The notes under the pieces are model-generated. The model did no database searches, was not told the origin of the DNA, and saw nothing but the letters and a program-made list of their open reading frames with translations. A program made the position numbers and the translations under genes. Below, in pieces: positions 23,966 to 31,973 of a stretch of DNA of 36,812 nucleotides (positions are counted from its first letter, which is position 1; each line of letters opens with the position of its first letter). Origin of the DNA: Cryomorphaceae bacterium ASP10-05a (GTDB lineage Bacteria > Bacteroidota > Bacteroidia > Flavobacteriales_D > Sanyastnellaceae); NCBI GenBank assembly GCA_000981645.1, contig LAQC01000018.1:21367-58178 (forward strand), written 5' to 3'.

Positions 23966-25489
23966 TTATAACCCTCCCTTATCCATCGTTTTAAACCCGC
24001 TCACAGCACTTAAAATTAGCATTCCTACAAACGTTATTAGCGCATTGACTATAATCAGCTCAGCCCCGAATCTATACCCTCCGAATAAACACTCTTCTGC
24101 AACTTGGCCTTCTAGCCCTCTGAATGAAGTATACCGCAAGAAGACCGTAATAGCTACTGAGCTCAAACAAACTACAGGAACCCAACTGTCAGACACTTTA
24201 AGCTTAGTAAATAAGCCGAAAAAGTAGAGACCTATAAGGGGGCCGTAAGTAAATCCAGCTAGAAATATGATTTGAAATATCGCGCTTCTCTCGAATGCTT
24301 TATCTAAAATTAGAATGACCACAAATAACACTGCAGACATTATTATATGTGTTCTTTTTCGCACTCTTTCTTGTTCTAAAGCTGGCTTAGACTCTATGTC
24401 TAAAAAATCCACGCTTACAGAAGTGGTTAAAGAAGCTAGTGCAGAATCAGCACTAGAATAAGCCGCAGCTATCAATCCAAGCAAGAAGAAAACAGCTACA
24501 GACATTCCTAATCCTGAATTCAAGGCTATTTCACTAAAAAGTAAATCTGTTCTTTTAACTCCATCGACAACTGGCACGTCTATTCCCATTTTACTCGCAT
24601 ACATATAAAGAAGAGCTCCTAACCCTAGAAAAAATAAATTCACAAAAACCAGCACTGCGGTAAAACTCATCATGTTCTTCTGAGCTTCTTTAGCAGATTT
24701 ACAACTTAGATTCTTCTGCATCATATCCTGATCCAACCCTGTCATACCGATAGCTATAAACATTCCTCCGAAAAAATGCTTATAAAAATAGTTTCCGCTT
24801 AACCAGTCGTCCATAAAGAAAATTTTCGCGTATTTACTATCTCCAACCTGGCTGAACGTTTCTGAAATCCCTTCGAAACCCAAGCCTACCGAAAGAAAAT
24901 AAATTGTCAATCCAAGAGACACCAGCATAAAACCCGTTTGAAGTGTATCCGTCCAAATAATCGTTTTCAATCCTCCTTTATGTGTGTAAAGCCAGATTAA
25001 CGCTATGGATAATAACACCGTAATCTCGAACGGCACTCCCCATTGTTCAAAAACTAAATACTGAAGAACATTGGCCACCAACAGAAGTCTAATTCCTGCT
25101 CCTAACGTTCTCGAAAAAAGAAAAAATGCAGCTCCTGTTTTATGACTTACTGTTCCGAACCTCTCTTTTAAGTAGGCGTAAATAGAAACTAAGTTAAGCC
25201 TGTAAAAAACTGGAATTAAAACATAAGCGATCACTACATAACCCAAAATGTAACCTAAAACCATCTGCATATAGCTAAACTCACTACCAGCTACCTGTCC
25301 CGGAATAGAAATAAATGTAACTCCACTAAGAGAGGCGCCTATCATACCAAACGCTACCAAGTACCACGGAGCTTTTCTTCCAGCTACAAAAAAATCTGAA
25401 TTAGTAGCACCTTTAGAGGTCCATCTAGCTATGGCAAAGAGAACTAAGAAGTATAATCCAACAAATCCTATTATAAGTCCAGGCGTCAT
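23966..25489 (-). CDS. Sodium:solute symporter (SSS family)
   Basis: This 507-residue inner-membrane protein has about 13 hydrophobic helices. Family motifs include FVAGRKAPWYLVAFGMIGASLSGVTFI near the N-terminus, the GMTGLDQDMMQKNLSCKSAKEAQKNM loop, and the Na2-site helix AAAYSSADSALASLTTSVSVDF. SSS transporters move sugars, proline, urea or organic acids with Na+. The G(A/T)SLSGVTF start and the DQDMMQKNL loop resemble the SglT-like members common in Bacteroidota, but the substrate cannot be assigned. The ATG at 25489 follows an AT-rich leader. It is a single-gene transcript lying upstream of, and on the same strand as, the thioredoxin-like gene, with 88 nt between. Confidence 0.9.
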   Translation of the reverse strand: MTPGLIIGFVGLYFLVLFAIARWTSKGATNSDFFVAGRKAPWYLVAFGMIGASLSGVTFISIPGQVAGSEFSYMQMVLGYILGYVVIAYVLIPVFYRLNLVSIYAYLKERFGTVSHKTGAAFFLFSRTLGAGIRLLLVANVLQYLVFEQWGVPFEITVLLSIALIWLYTHKGGLKTIIWTDTLQTGFMLVSLGLTIYFLSVGLGFEGISETFSQVGDSKYAKIFFMDDWLSGNYFYKHFFGGMFIAIGMTGLDQDMMQKNLSCKSAKEAQKNMMSFTAVLVFVNLFFLGLGALLYMYASKMGIDVPVVDGVKRTDLLFSEIALNSGLGMSVAVFFLLGLIAAAYSSADSALASLTTSVSVDFLDIESKPALEQERVRKRTHIIMSAVLFVVILILDKAFERSAIFQIIFLAGFTYGPLIGLYFFGLFTKLKVSDSWVPVVCLSSVAITVFLRYTSFRGLEGQVAEECLFGGYRFGAELIIVNALITFVGMLILSAVSGFKTMDKGGL

Positions 25490-25594
25490 GTGATCTTTTT
25501 TTTATTTACATGCAATTTCATAGACAATTATAAAGTTTAAACCACTGTCGTAGAATTTTTACACACAGAGATATACAAGTTATCCGCGGTGCAT

Positions 25595-25602
25595 TATCTT
25601 TG
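25595..25602 (+). promoter_or_regulatory. -7 promoter box directly before recR
   Basis: TATCTTTG is a perfect TAnnTTTG match and ends 4 nt before the recR ATG at 25607, so the transcript would be leaderless or nearly so. No TTG is seen at the usual upstream spacing. Confidence 0.5.
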
Positions 25603-25606
25603 AACC

Positions 25607-26230
25607 ATGAACAACAGTTCCTCGAGTAAATTAATAGAAGAAGCGGTAGACCAAATGTCTTCTCTTCCTGGCATAGGAAGGAAAACGGCACTAAGGCTAG
25701 TCCTGAATCTCCTGGAAAGAGATACACATGAAATCGATAGATTCTCTAATGCTTTCACCAAATTAAAGGCTCAAATAAAGTTTTGTAAAAAATGTAGAAA
25801 CATCTCTGATGAACAATTGTGCTCTATTTGTAACTCTAAGAGCCGCGATAAATCTCAGATATGTGTCGTCCAAGACATCAGAGACATATTGGCTATAGAA
25901 AGCACCTCTCAATATTTCGGAGTTTACCATGTTTTAGGTGGAGTAATCTCCCCTATGGATGGCATAGGACCAAATGACCTTAACATCTCTTCATTGATCG
26001 AACGTGCAGAAGCAGACACCATAACAGAAATAATTATAGCTCTTAAAGGAAATATGGAAGGAGAAACTACAGGCTTTTACCTTTTCAGGAAATTAGATCC
26101 GTTAAACATCAAAGTAACCACTATCGCTCGAGGCATAGCCGTAGGTGATGACCTCGAATACGCAGATGAAATCTCATTGGGAAGATCCATTACCAATCGT
26201 TCTCCTTACTCAGACTCTATGGCCAAGTAG
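25607..26230 (+). CDS. recR: Recombination protein RecR
   Basis: This 207-residue protein has all parts of RecR: the helix-hairpin-helix MSSLPGIGRKTALRLVLNLL, the four-Cys zinc site (C60, C63, C72, C75), and the Toprim domain from ICVVQDIRDILAIE to YHVLGGVISPMDGIGPNDLN. The closing GIAVGDDLEYADEISLGRSITNRSP is the Walker-B-like end of the family. RecR acts with RecO (and RecF) to load RecA on gapped DNA. The ATG at 25607 comes 4 nt after a perfect -7 box. The next gene begins one base after its stop, so a glycosyltransferase is probably co-transcribed. Confidence 0.95.
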   Translation: MNNSSSSKLIEEAVDQMSSLPGIGRKTALRLVLNLLERDTHEIDRFSNAFTKLKAQIKFCKKCRNISDEQLCSICNSKSRDKSQICVVQDIRDILAIESTSQYFGVYHVLGGVISPMDGIGPNDLNISSLIERAEADTITEIIIALKGNMEGETTGFYLFRKLDPLNIKVTTIARGIAVGDDLEYADEISLGRSITNRSPYSDSMAK

Positions 26231-26231
26231 C

Positions 26232-28148
26232 ATGAAACTATCCGTAATCATAGTTAACTATAACGTAGAGTATTTTTTAGAACAGTGTATTCTTTCTGTG
26301 CTCGAAGCCTCTAAAGGATTAGACGTAGACATCTACATGGTAGATAATGCTTCGGTGGATGGCTCTGTGAAAATGGTAAAGGAAAAATTTCCTTCTGTTA
26401 TCGTAGTAGACAACAAAGAAAACTTAGGTTTCAGTAAAGCGAATAATCAAGCCATGAGAATGTCTCAGGCTGAGTATGTTCTTCTACTAAATCCCGACAC
26501 AGTCATTGAAGAAGATACACTTGAAAAATGTATCACCTTTATGGATGGAAGAACTGACGTGGGTAGCGTAGGCGTGAAGATGGTCGATGGAAAAGGAATC
26601 ATCCTTCCCGAATCTAAAAGAGGTCTTCCTACTCCAGAAACAGCTTTCTATAAAATTACTGGACTAAACAAGTTATTCCCAAACTCTAAGAGAATTAACA
26701 GATATTACCTCGGCCATTTATCACTAGATGACACCAATGAAATAGAAATTCTAAGTGGTGCTTTTATGTTTATGAGAAAAAAAGCATTGGATGAAGTGGG
26801 GCTGTTAGACGAGGCGTTTTTCATGTACGGAGAAGACATCGACCTCAGCTACAGAATTATTCTTGGTGGATATAAGAATTATTATTTCCCAGAAACCAGC
26901 ATTATTCATTATAAAGGAGAAAGCACCAAAAAAGGAAGCCTGAACTACGTCTTCGTTTTCTATAACGCCATGGTAATTTTCGCCAAAAAGCATTTTAGCT
27001 CTAAAAATGCCGATATCTTTTCTAGGCTGATAAACATAGCTATCTGGCTAAGAGCATCTTGGTCCATACTGGTGCGCTTTATTAAGAAAATCACCCTTCC
27101 TTCAATCGATTTTTTAGCGCTATTTGGACTATTTCTTTTTGCGTTGCAATGCTATGGCCAATGGCAACAAATAGACTACGACAAAGACCTAACCAATAAA
27201 GTCCTACTCGGAGTTTCTGCGGTCTACATAAGCTCACTCTTGTTCCGAGGAGCATTTCGGAAACCATGGAAAAAGTGGAACCTCTTTCAGTCATGTATTC
27301 TCGGTTTCGCTATTTCCCTAGGGATTTACAGTTTAATGCCAGACACGATGCGTTTCTCCAGAGCTATCATCTTATTATCACCTCTTATAACGGGAGTATA
27401 CTTAATGGCGTCCAGAGTGTTACTGAACACAATATCTAAAAAGCGCTTTCCTTTTAGAACAGACAAGAGCACCCGATTCGGAATCATCGGTGATGCTGCT
27501 GAGTACACTAGAGTTACAGAATTAATTTCTCAAACCAGAACTTTAGATTCTGAGTACATCCATTTCGACATCGAAAAGGAGAAAGAAAAAATCGAGCAGA
27601 TAGACGAATTAATTAATGTATACAACTTGAATGAAATCGTTTTTTGCGCAGTCAATTTAAGCTCATCTGACATTATTCGATTAATGAGCTTGTCTAGTAA
27701 TAAGCATATAGATTTCAAAATTGCACCGCCAGAATCCCTGTATATCATTGGCAGTAACAGCATCGATAAAAAAGGAGATCTGTTTATTCTAGACGTAAAC
27801 TCTATTTCTAAAAACGAGAACAAAAAGAAAAAGAGAACATTCGATTTACTGGCAGGCTTACTCCTAATCTTACTCTTACCCATTCTGACCATCATGAACA
27901 GATCAGTAGTTCAACTGGTGAAAAACATAGGGGAATTAGTCCTTGGCAGTAAAACTCTGGTGGGATATGCGGGGAAAACAAATAAGCCTAAAAACCTACC
28001 GCGCTTAAAACCATGCATAATCCCTACGGTAAAAGAGTCTGCTTCAATAGATATTATTCAGAAAATGAACGTTCTATACGCTCGAGATTACAAGTGGAGA
28101 AATGACCTTTCTACACTTATTAAAAACCTAGGAAATCTAACTGTATAA
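26232..28148 (+). CDS. GT2 glycosyltransferase fused to membrane and degenerate sugar-phosphate-transferase-like region
   Basis: The ATG at 26232 (one base after recR) gives 638 residues. Residues 1-260 are a rhamnosyltransferase-like GT-A domain: SVIIVNYNVEYFLEQC, MVDNASVDGS (D38), LLLNPDT (D89) and GEDIDLSYRI. About four membrane helices follow (290-400). A Rossmann-like segment comes next (about 413-525, RFGIIGDAAEYTRV ... NEIVFCAVNLSSSDI), then a KKKRTFDLLAGLLLILLLPI helix and LVLGSKTLVGYAGK. The second half resembles WbaP/EpsE-type polyisoprenyl-phosphate sugar transferases but lacks their catalytic Asp-Glu region. The role is presumably envelope polysaccharide assembly at the inner membrane. 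An in-frame start further upstream inside recR is rejected because the GT domain begins at this ATG. Confidence 0.85.
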   Translation: MKLSVIIVNYNVEYFLEQCILSVLEASKGLDVDIYMVDNASVDGSVKMVKEKFPSVIVVDNKENLGFSKANNQAMRMSQAEYVLLLNPDTVIEEDTLEKCITFMDGRTDVGSVGVKMVDGKGIILPESKRGLPTPETAFYKITGLNKLFPNSKRINRYYLGHLSLDDTNEIEILSGAFMFMRKKALDEVGLLDEAFFMYGEDIDLSYRIILGGYKNYYFPETSIIHYKGESTKKGSLNYVFVFYNAMVIFAKKHFSSKNADIFSRLINIAIWLRASWSILVRFIKKITLPSIDFLALFGLFLFALQCYGQWQQIDYDKDLTNKVLLGVSAVYISSLLFRGAFRKPWKKWNLFQSCILGFAISLGIYSLMPDTMRFSRAIILLSPLITGVYLMASRVLLNTISKKRFPFRTDKSTRFGIIGDAAEYTRVTELISQTRTLDSEYIHFDIEKEKEKIEQIDELINVYNLNEIVFCAVNLSSSDIIRLMSLSSNKHIDFKIAPPESLYIIGSNSIDKKGDLFILDVNSISKNENKKKKRTFDLLAGLLLILLLPILTIMNRSVVQLVKNIGELVLGSKTLVGYAGKTNKPKNLPRLKPCIIPTVKESASIDIIQKMNVLYARDYKWRNDLSTLIKNLGNLTV

Positions 28149-28198
28149 AACCCTTAATATCTACGTCAATTTTGTTCTGATTACATAGCATAAATCCT

Positions 28199-28206
28199 TA
28201 ATTTTG
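28199..28206 (+). promoter_or_regulatory. -7 promoter box for the E2 gene
   Basis: TAATTTTG is a perfect TAnnTTTG match, 25 nt before the ATG at 28232. A TTTG at 28171-28174 lies 24 nt upstream of it, slightly beyond the usual spacing. Confidence 0.5.
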
Positions 28207-28231
28207 TAGGTGATCAAATTAACGTATCAGC

Positions 28232-29578
28232 ATGGCAGAAATAGAGATTCTATTACCTAAAATGGGAGAAAGCGTGGCAGAAGCTACGATTATCAAATGG
28301 CTTAAAAGTGAAGGAGATAGCGTAGAAGCTGACGAACCAATAGTAGAGATCGCTACAGATAAGGTAGACTCTGAAGTTCCCGCTCCTGAAGACGGAATAC
28401 TAGTTAAAGTCTTAGTAAATGAAGACGATGTAGTTCAGGTTGGAGACCCAATCGCTATTTATAATATTGGAGGTGAAGAAACTGTAGTCAAGGCACCTGC
28501 TGCGAAGTCAGAAACTACTGCAGCTCCTGCCCCTGAAGTTATAGAAGCAGTATCTGCTCCACTAGTTGCGACTGAATCAGGACCTATCAAATCTAACGAC
28601 AATAGGTTTTATTCTCCTCTGGTGAAGAATATAGCTAAAACCGAAGGTATTTCACAAACCGAATTAGACGGAATTAACGGGACAGGCAAAGAAAGTAGAG
28701 TAACTAAAACTGATATTTTAGATTACATCGAAAATAAGGGCTCTGCGACTCCAGTAGCCGCACCTCTGAACCAGAACACCAATCCAGCTCCTAAGGCAAC
28801 AGAAAACAAACCTGAAAAAACAAAGTCCACTGCAGCTCAACCCAAACCTCCTGTGATTTCTATAGGAAGCGGAGATGAGATCGTAGAAATGGACCGAATG
28901 AGAAAGCTTATAGCTGATCATATGGTCATGTCTGTAAGGGTAAGTCCTCATGTTACTTCTTATGTCGAAGTAGATATGACGAATGTGGTTACTTGGAGAA
29001 ACAAAGTCAAAAATAAATTCATGGAAAAAGAAGGTGAAAAAATCACCTTCACTCCTATTATTATTGAGGCTATAGCAAAGGCTATTAAAGATATGCCAGG
29101 CGTTAATGTTTCTGTAGACGGAACTAAAATCATTAAGAGAAAGCACATTAACATAGGAATGGCAGCAGCACTCCCTACAGGAAATCTTATCGTTCCTGTG
29201 ATTAAAGATGCAGACATGCTGAATCTTGGTGGAATGGCTAAGAAAGTTAATGACTTAGCAAACAGATCTAGAACAAACACTCTAAAACCAGAAGATATAC
29301 AAGGCGGGACATATACTTTCACTAACGTAGGAACATTCGGTAACGTAATGGGAACTCCTATTATCAACCAACCTCAAGTAGCTATTATGGCGGCAGGAGC
29401 TATACGAAAGAAGCCGGCAGTAATAGAAACGGAGCACGGTGACTTAATTGGAATCAGACACATGATGTTCCTTTCACACTCATATGACCATAGAGTAGTA
29501 GATGGAATGCTAGGAGGAACATTTGTAAAAAGAGTTGCTGAGTACTTAGAGAATTTCGACACGAACAGAGAACTGTAA
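28232..29578 (+). CDS. 2-oxoacid dehydrogenase E2 (dihydrolipoamide acyltransferase)
   Basis: This 448-residue E2 has one lipoyl domain with the lipoylated lysine in EIATDKVDSEV (Lys44), an Ala/Pro/Glu linker (about 85-120), and a peripheral subunit-binding domain (FYSPLVKNIAKTEGISQTEL...ESRVTKTDILDYI). A second Pro/Lys linker and the catalytic acyltransferase domain follow, ending SYDHRVVDGMLGG (His420, Asp424). It passes the acyl group from lipoate to CoA. The E1 and E3 partners are not in the window. The EIATDKVDSEVPAP context and single lipoyl domain favour branched-chain (Bkd) or similar over pyruvate dehydrogenase, but this is inference. It has its own -7 box. Confidence 0.92.
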   Translation: MAEIEILLPKMGESVAEATIIKWLKSEGDSVEADEPIVEIATDKVDSEVPAPEDGILVKVLVNEDDVVQVGDPIAIYNIGGEETVVKAPAAKSETTAAPAPEVIEAVSAPLVATESGPIKSNDNRFYSPLVKNIAKTEGISQTELDGINGTGKESRVTKTDILDYIENKGSATPVAAPLNQNTNPAPKATENKPEKTKSTAAQPKPPVISIGSGDEIVEMDRMRKLIADHMVMSVRVSPHVTSYVEVDMTNVVTWRNKVKNKFMEKEGEKITFTPIIIEAIAKAIKDMPGVNVSVDGTKIIKRKHINIGMAAALPTGNLIVPVIKDADMLNLGGMAKKVNDLANRSRTNTLKPEDIQGGTYTFTNVGTFGNVMGTPIINQPQVAIMAAGAIRKKPAVIETEHGDLIGIRHMMFLSHSYDHRVVDGMLGGTFVKRVAEYLENFDTNREL

Positions 29579-29580
29579 AA

Positions 29581-29649
29581 CTAATTAATCCCGAATCAAT
29601 TGATTAACAGGCTTAATTAGTACATTTATATTTTAAGGACTGTACTAAT
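29581..29649 (+). promoter_or_regulatory. Nested inverted repeats and promoter before the PorE-like gene
   Basis: CTAATTAA (29581-29588) can pair with TTAATTAG (29613-29620). ATTAGTACA (29616-29624) can pair with TGTACTAAT (29641-29649). The two pairings share five bases and exclude each other. Between the arms lie a 12-nt palindrome AATCAATTGATT (29594-29605) and a candidate -7 box TATATTTT (29627-29634). It may be an operator or a weak E2-gene terminator; the stems are AT-rich. Confidence 0.35.
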
Positions 29650-29660
29650 ATCAAATCACG

Positions 29661-31811
29661 ATGAAAAAAGGAGTAGCACTTTTATTTTTCTCTCTTTTAG
29701 TAATTGGAGTGAAAGCCCAAATATCCGGGTCCAACTTCAACTCTAAATTTATAGAGGCGAATCAACTAATGGAAGAAAAGCTTTGGAATAGAGCTTCCAC
29801 TATTTGGAGTCAACTAGTCCTAGAAGACCAATTTAACGGAAATGTAAACTACAAACTTGGTTACTGTCTTTTAGAAACCGCAAACCGAAAATTAGAATCT
29901 CTAAAATATCTAGAGCTAGCCGTTGAAGCAGGAATATCTAAAAATTACGACTCGTTTGATCCAAGAGAGAAAAAAGCGCCAATAGATTCTAGGTACTATT
30001 TATCTCGAGCTCTTCATTTAGATTATCAAATGGAGAAAGCGATAATAAATTACAATAAGTTATTAGCAGACATTCCGAGCAAGCATCGATTAGTGCCTTT
30101 AGCCAAGAGACAGATAGAGATGTGTAATCAAGCTATTTTTCAAGTAGCTAATCCTCATAATTACACCATCTCGAATGCAGGGAGCATCATAAACGATAGC
30201 TCTAATGATTACTCCCCTGTAATTTCGCTTGATGAAAAAACACTATTCTTCACCTCTAGAAGAGTTAGAATGGATAGTACGAATATTAACATTACAGATG
30301 ATGACACTGGTGAGAACAAAGAAGACATCTACGTAAGTTATAAAGATCAGGATAACGAATGGCAGAGTCCGGAACTTCTAAACATTAACACGGATGAGCA
30401 CGCCGCTTCTATTAGTGTTTCGCCAGATGCGCAAACACTTTACATCTATTTTGATCAAGGTGGAAATGGCGATATTTATAAAAGTCAACTTGTAGGGGAA
30501 AGCTGGACTACTCCTGAGCCTATGGGTTCTGATATTAATTCACCAGCGTGGGAAACACATATTACTGTTTCTAGTGATGAAAAGACATTATTCTTTATCT
30601 CTGATAGGGAAAATGGGTATGGTGGAAGAGATATTTACAGATGTGTGAAATTACCTACCAATGAATGGAGTAAGGCGTTAAACTTAGGCCCAGCATTAAA
30701 CACACCTTATGATGAAGATGCTGTTTTCCTCTCGGCAGATGGCAAAACACTTTACTTCTCTTCTAACGGTCACACGAGTATGGGAGATTTTGATATCTTC
30801 TTCTCCTCTTTGGGAGATGACGGAGAGTGGTCTAAACCGAAAAACATAGGATACCCACTAAACACTACAGATGCAGATGTGTTCTTTTATCCGACAGCTG
30901 ATAACAATAGAGCTTATTACTCTTCTAGAAAAGAAGACGGATTAGGCCTTAAAGATATCTACGTAATAGACATGCCTGATTCTGAAATAGGTTCTGATTT
31001 ATCTGTTCTTAAAGGTTATGTATATCCTGCAGAAGGAGAAAACCTTCCTGAAAACTGTTTGGTAGTCGTTACTAATAAAAATACTGGCGAGGTAACTGAA
31101 TATAAAGTTAGACAAAGAGATGGCAGTTATGTAGCCATCCTTCCCCCTTGTATAGCTTATGAAATAGAATACTTCGTGAATGACGAATTAGTAGAAGAAG
31201 AGTTTATTAATGTTCCATGTGAGTCAGGTTATAAAACTATTGACAGAGAGGTATTCCTTCTTCCTGTTCAACTTGACAAGGAAGACTTAACCCAAACAAC
31301 AACAGCTGAAGGATCTCCGTGTGATGATGATATAGCAAAACTTCAAGAACAAATAAACCTTCTCACGAAGAAGCTTCTTAAGAAAGGAACTTCACAACCT
31401 GAATCTCCTATTTCATCTACATTCGATGAAGAAAAAGCTGAAGCCAATTACACAAGATACTTCGTATATGACTTCAATGATTTCGGATTACAGGAGAGTA
31501 AATTCGAAGAGTTCTCTAATAATTTAAAAAAGATTATTGATCTAAAAGGTGAAGTAGAAGTACTCGTAGAAGCGAGTGCATCTTATGTACCCTCTTCTCG
31601 GTTTTCTAATAATAATAAATTAGCAGACTCTAGAGCAGCCAAGGCCAAAACACAAATTATAGACGCGGCTAAGACAAGAGGTGTAGACGTAAATAAAATT
31701 ACATTTATCAAGCCAATAGCTAGAGTTCAAGGACCAGCTTATAAAAATGACGCAAAGAAAAATAGAGTTACTTATGAGCTCTATCAGTACATTAAAGTAT
31801 CGGCTAAATAA
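29661..31811 (+). CDS. PorE/OmpA-like protein with TPR, PD40 propeller and OmpA-type C-terminus
   Basis: This 716-residue exported protein (signal MKKGVALLFFSLLVIGVKA) has helical TPR-like repeats (about 25-165). These are followed by PD40/WD40-like beta-propeller repeats (about 175-440; recurring S-x-D-x-K-T-L-[FY]-F-x-S, e.g. SLDEKTLFFTSRR, SSDEKTLFFISDREN, SADGKTLYFSSNG). A carboxypeptidase-regulatory-like domain (about 448-545), a short coiled coil (about 555-575) and an OmpA-like C-terminal domain (about 590-716) follow. This is the domain order of PorE, which links the type IX secretion machine to peptidoglycan, but related OmpA/PD40 proteins exist with other roles. The usual peptidoglycan-contacting Asp appears to be Ser here (EASASY), while the Arg (DSRAAK) is kept. 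Confidence 0.82.
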   Translation: MKKGVALLFFSLLVIGVKAQISGSNFNSKFIEANQLMEEKLWNRASTIWSQLVLEDQFNGNVNYKLGYCLLETANRKLESLKYLELAVEAGISKNYDSFDPREKKAPIDSRYYLSRALHLDYQMEKAIINYNKLLADIPSKHRLVPLAKRQIEMCNQAIFQVANPHNYTISNAGSIINDSSNDYSPVISLDEKTLFFTSRRVRMDSTNINITDDDTGENKEDIYVSYKDQDNEWQSPELLNINTDEHAASISVSPDAQTLYIYFDQGGNGDIYKSQLVGESWTTPEPMGSDINSPAWETHITVSSDEKTLFFISDRENGYGGRDIYRCVKLPTNEWSKALNLGPALNTPYDEDAVFLSADGKTLYFSSNGHTSMGDFDIFFSSLGDDGEWSKPKNIGYPLNTTDADVFFYPTADNNRAYYSSRKEDGLGLKDIYVIDMPDSEIGSDLSVLKGYVYPAEGENLPENCLVVVTNKNTGEVTEYKVRQRDGSYVAILPPCIAYEIEYFVNDELVEEEFINVPCESGYKTIDREVFLLPVQLDKEDLTQTTTAEGSPCDDDIAKLQEQINLLTKKLLKKGTSQPESPISSTFDEEKAEANYTRYFVYDFNDFGLQESKFEEFSNNLKKIIDLKGEVEVLVEASASYVPSSRFSNNNKLADSRAAKAKTQIIDAAKTRGVDVNKITFIKPIARVQGPAYKNDAKKNRVTYELYQYIKVSAK

Positions 31812-31827
31812 TATTTTTACATAAAGA

Positions 31828-31863
31828 GGGCCGTATCAACTAAGCCGATACAGCCCTTTTTTT
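31828..31863 (+). terminator. Rho-independent terminator of the PorE-like gene
   Basis: GGGC-C-GTATC (31828-31837) pairs with GATAC-A-GCCC (31847-31856) across one mismatch and a 9-nt loop, followed directly by seven T (31857-31863). It starts 17 nt past the stop. Confidence 0.85.
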
Positions 31864-31973
31864 ATATTCGAATCAGGCCTTTCCGAGTACCCGATCCGAA
31901 GTCTACTACTCTACCTTCATATTAAACGAATTTAAAAAAGCTTTCGTATATAAATCCATTTCCATTTATCAAC

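Noticed and set aside
31864-31880. tRNA T-arm-like string ATTCGAATCAGG
   Set aside because: No acceptor, D or anticodon stems can be built around it.
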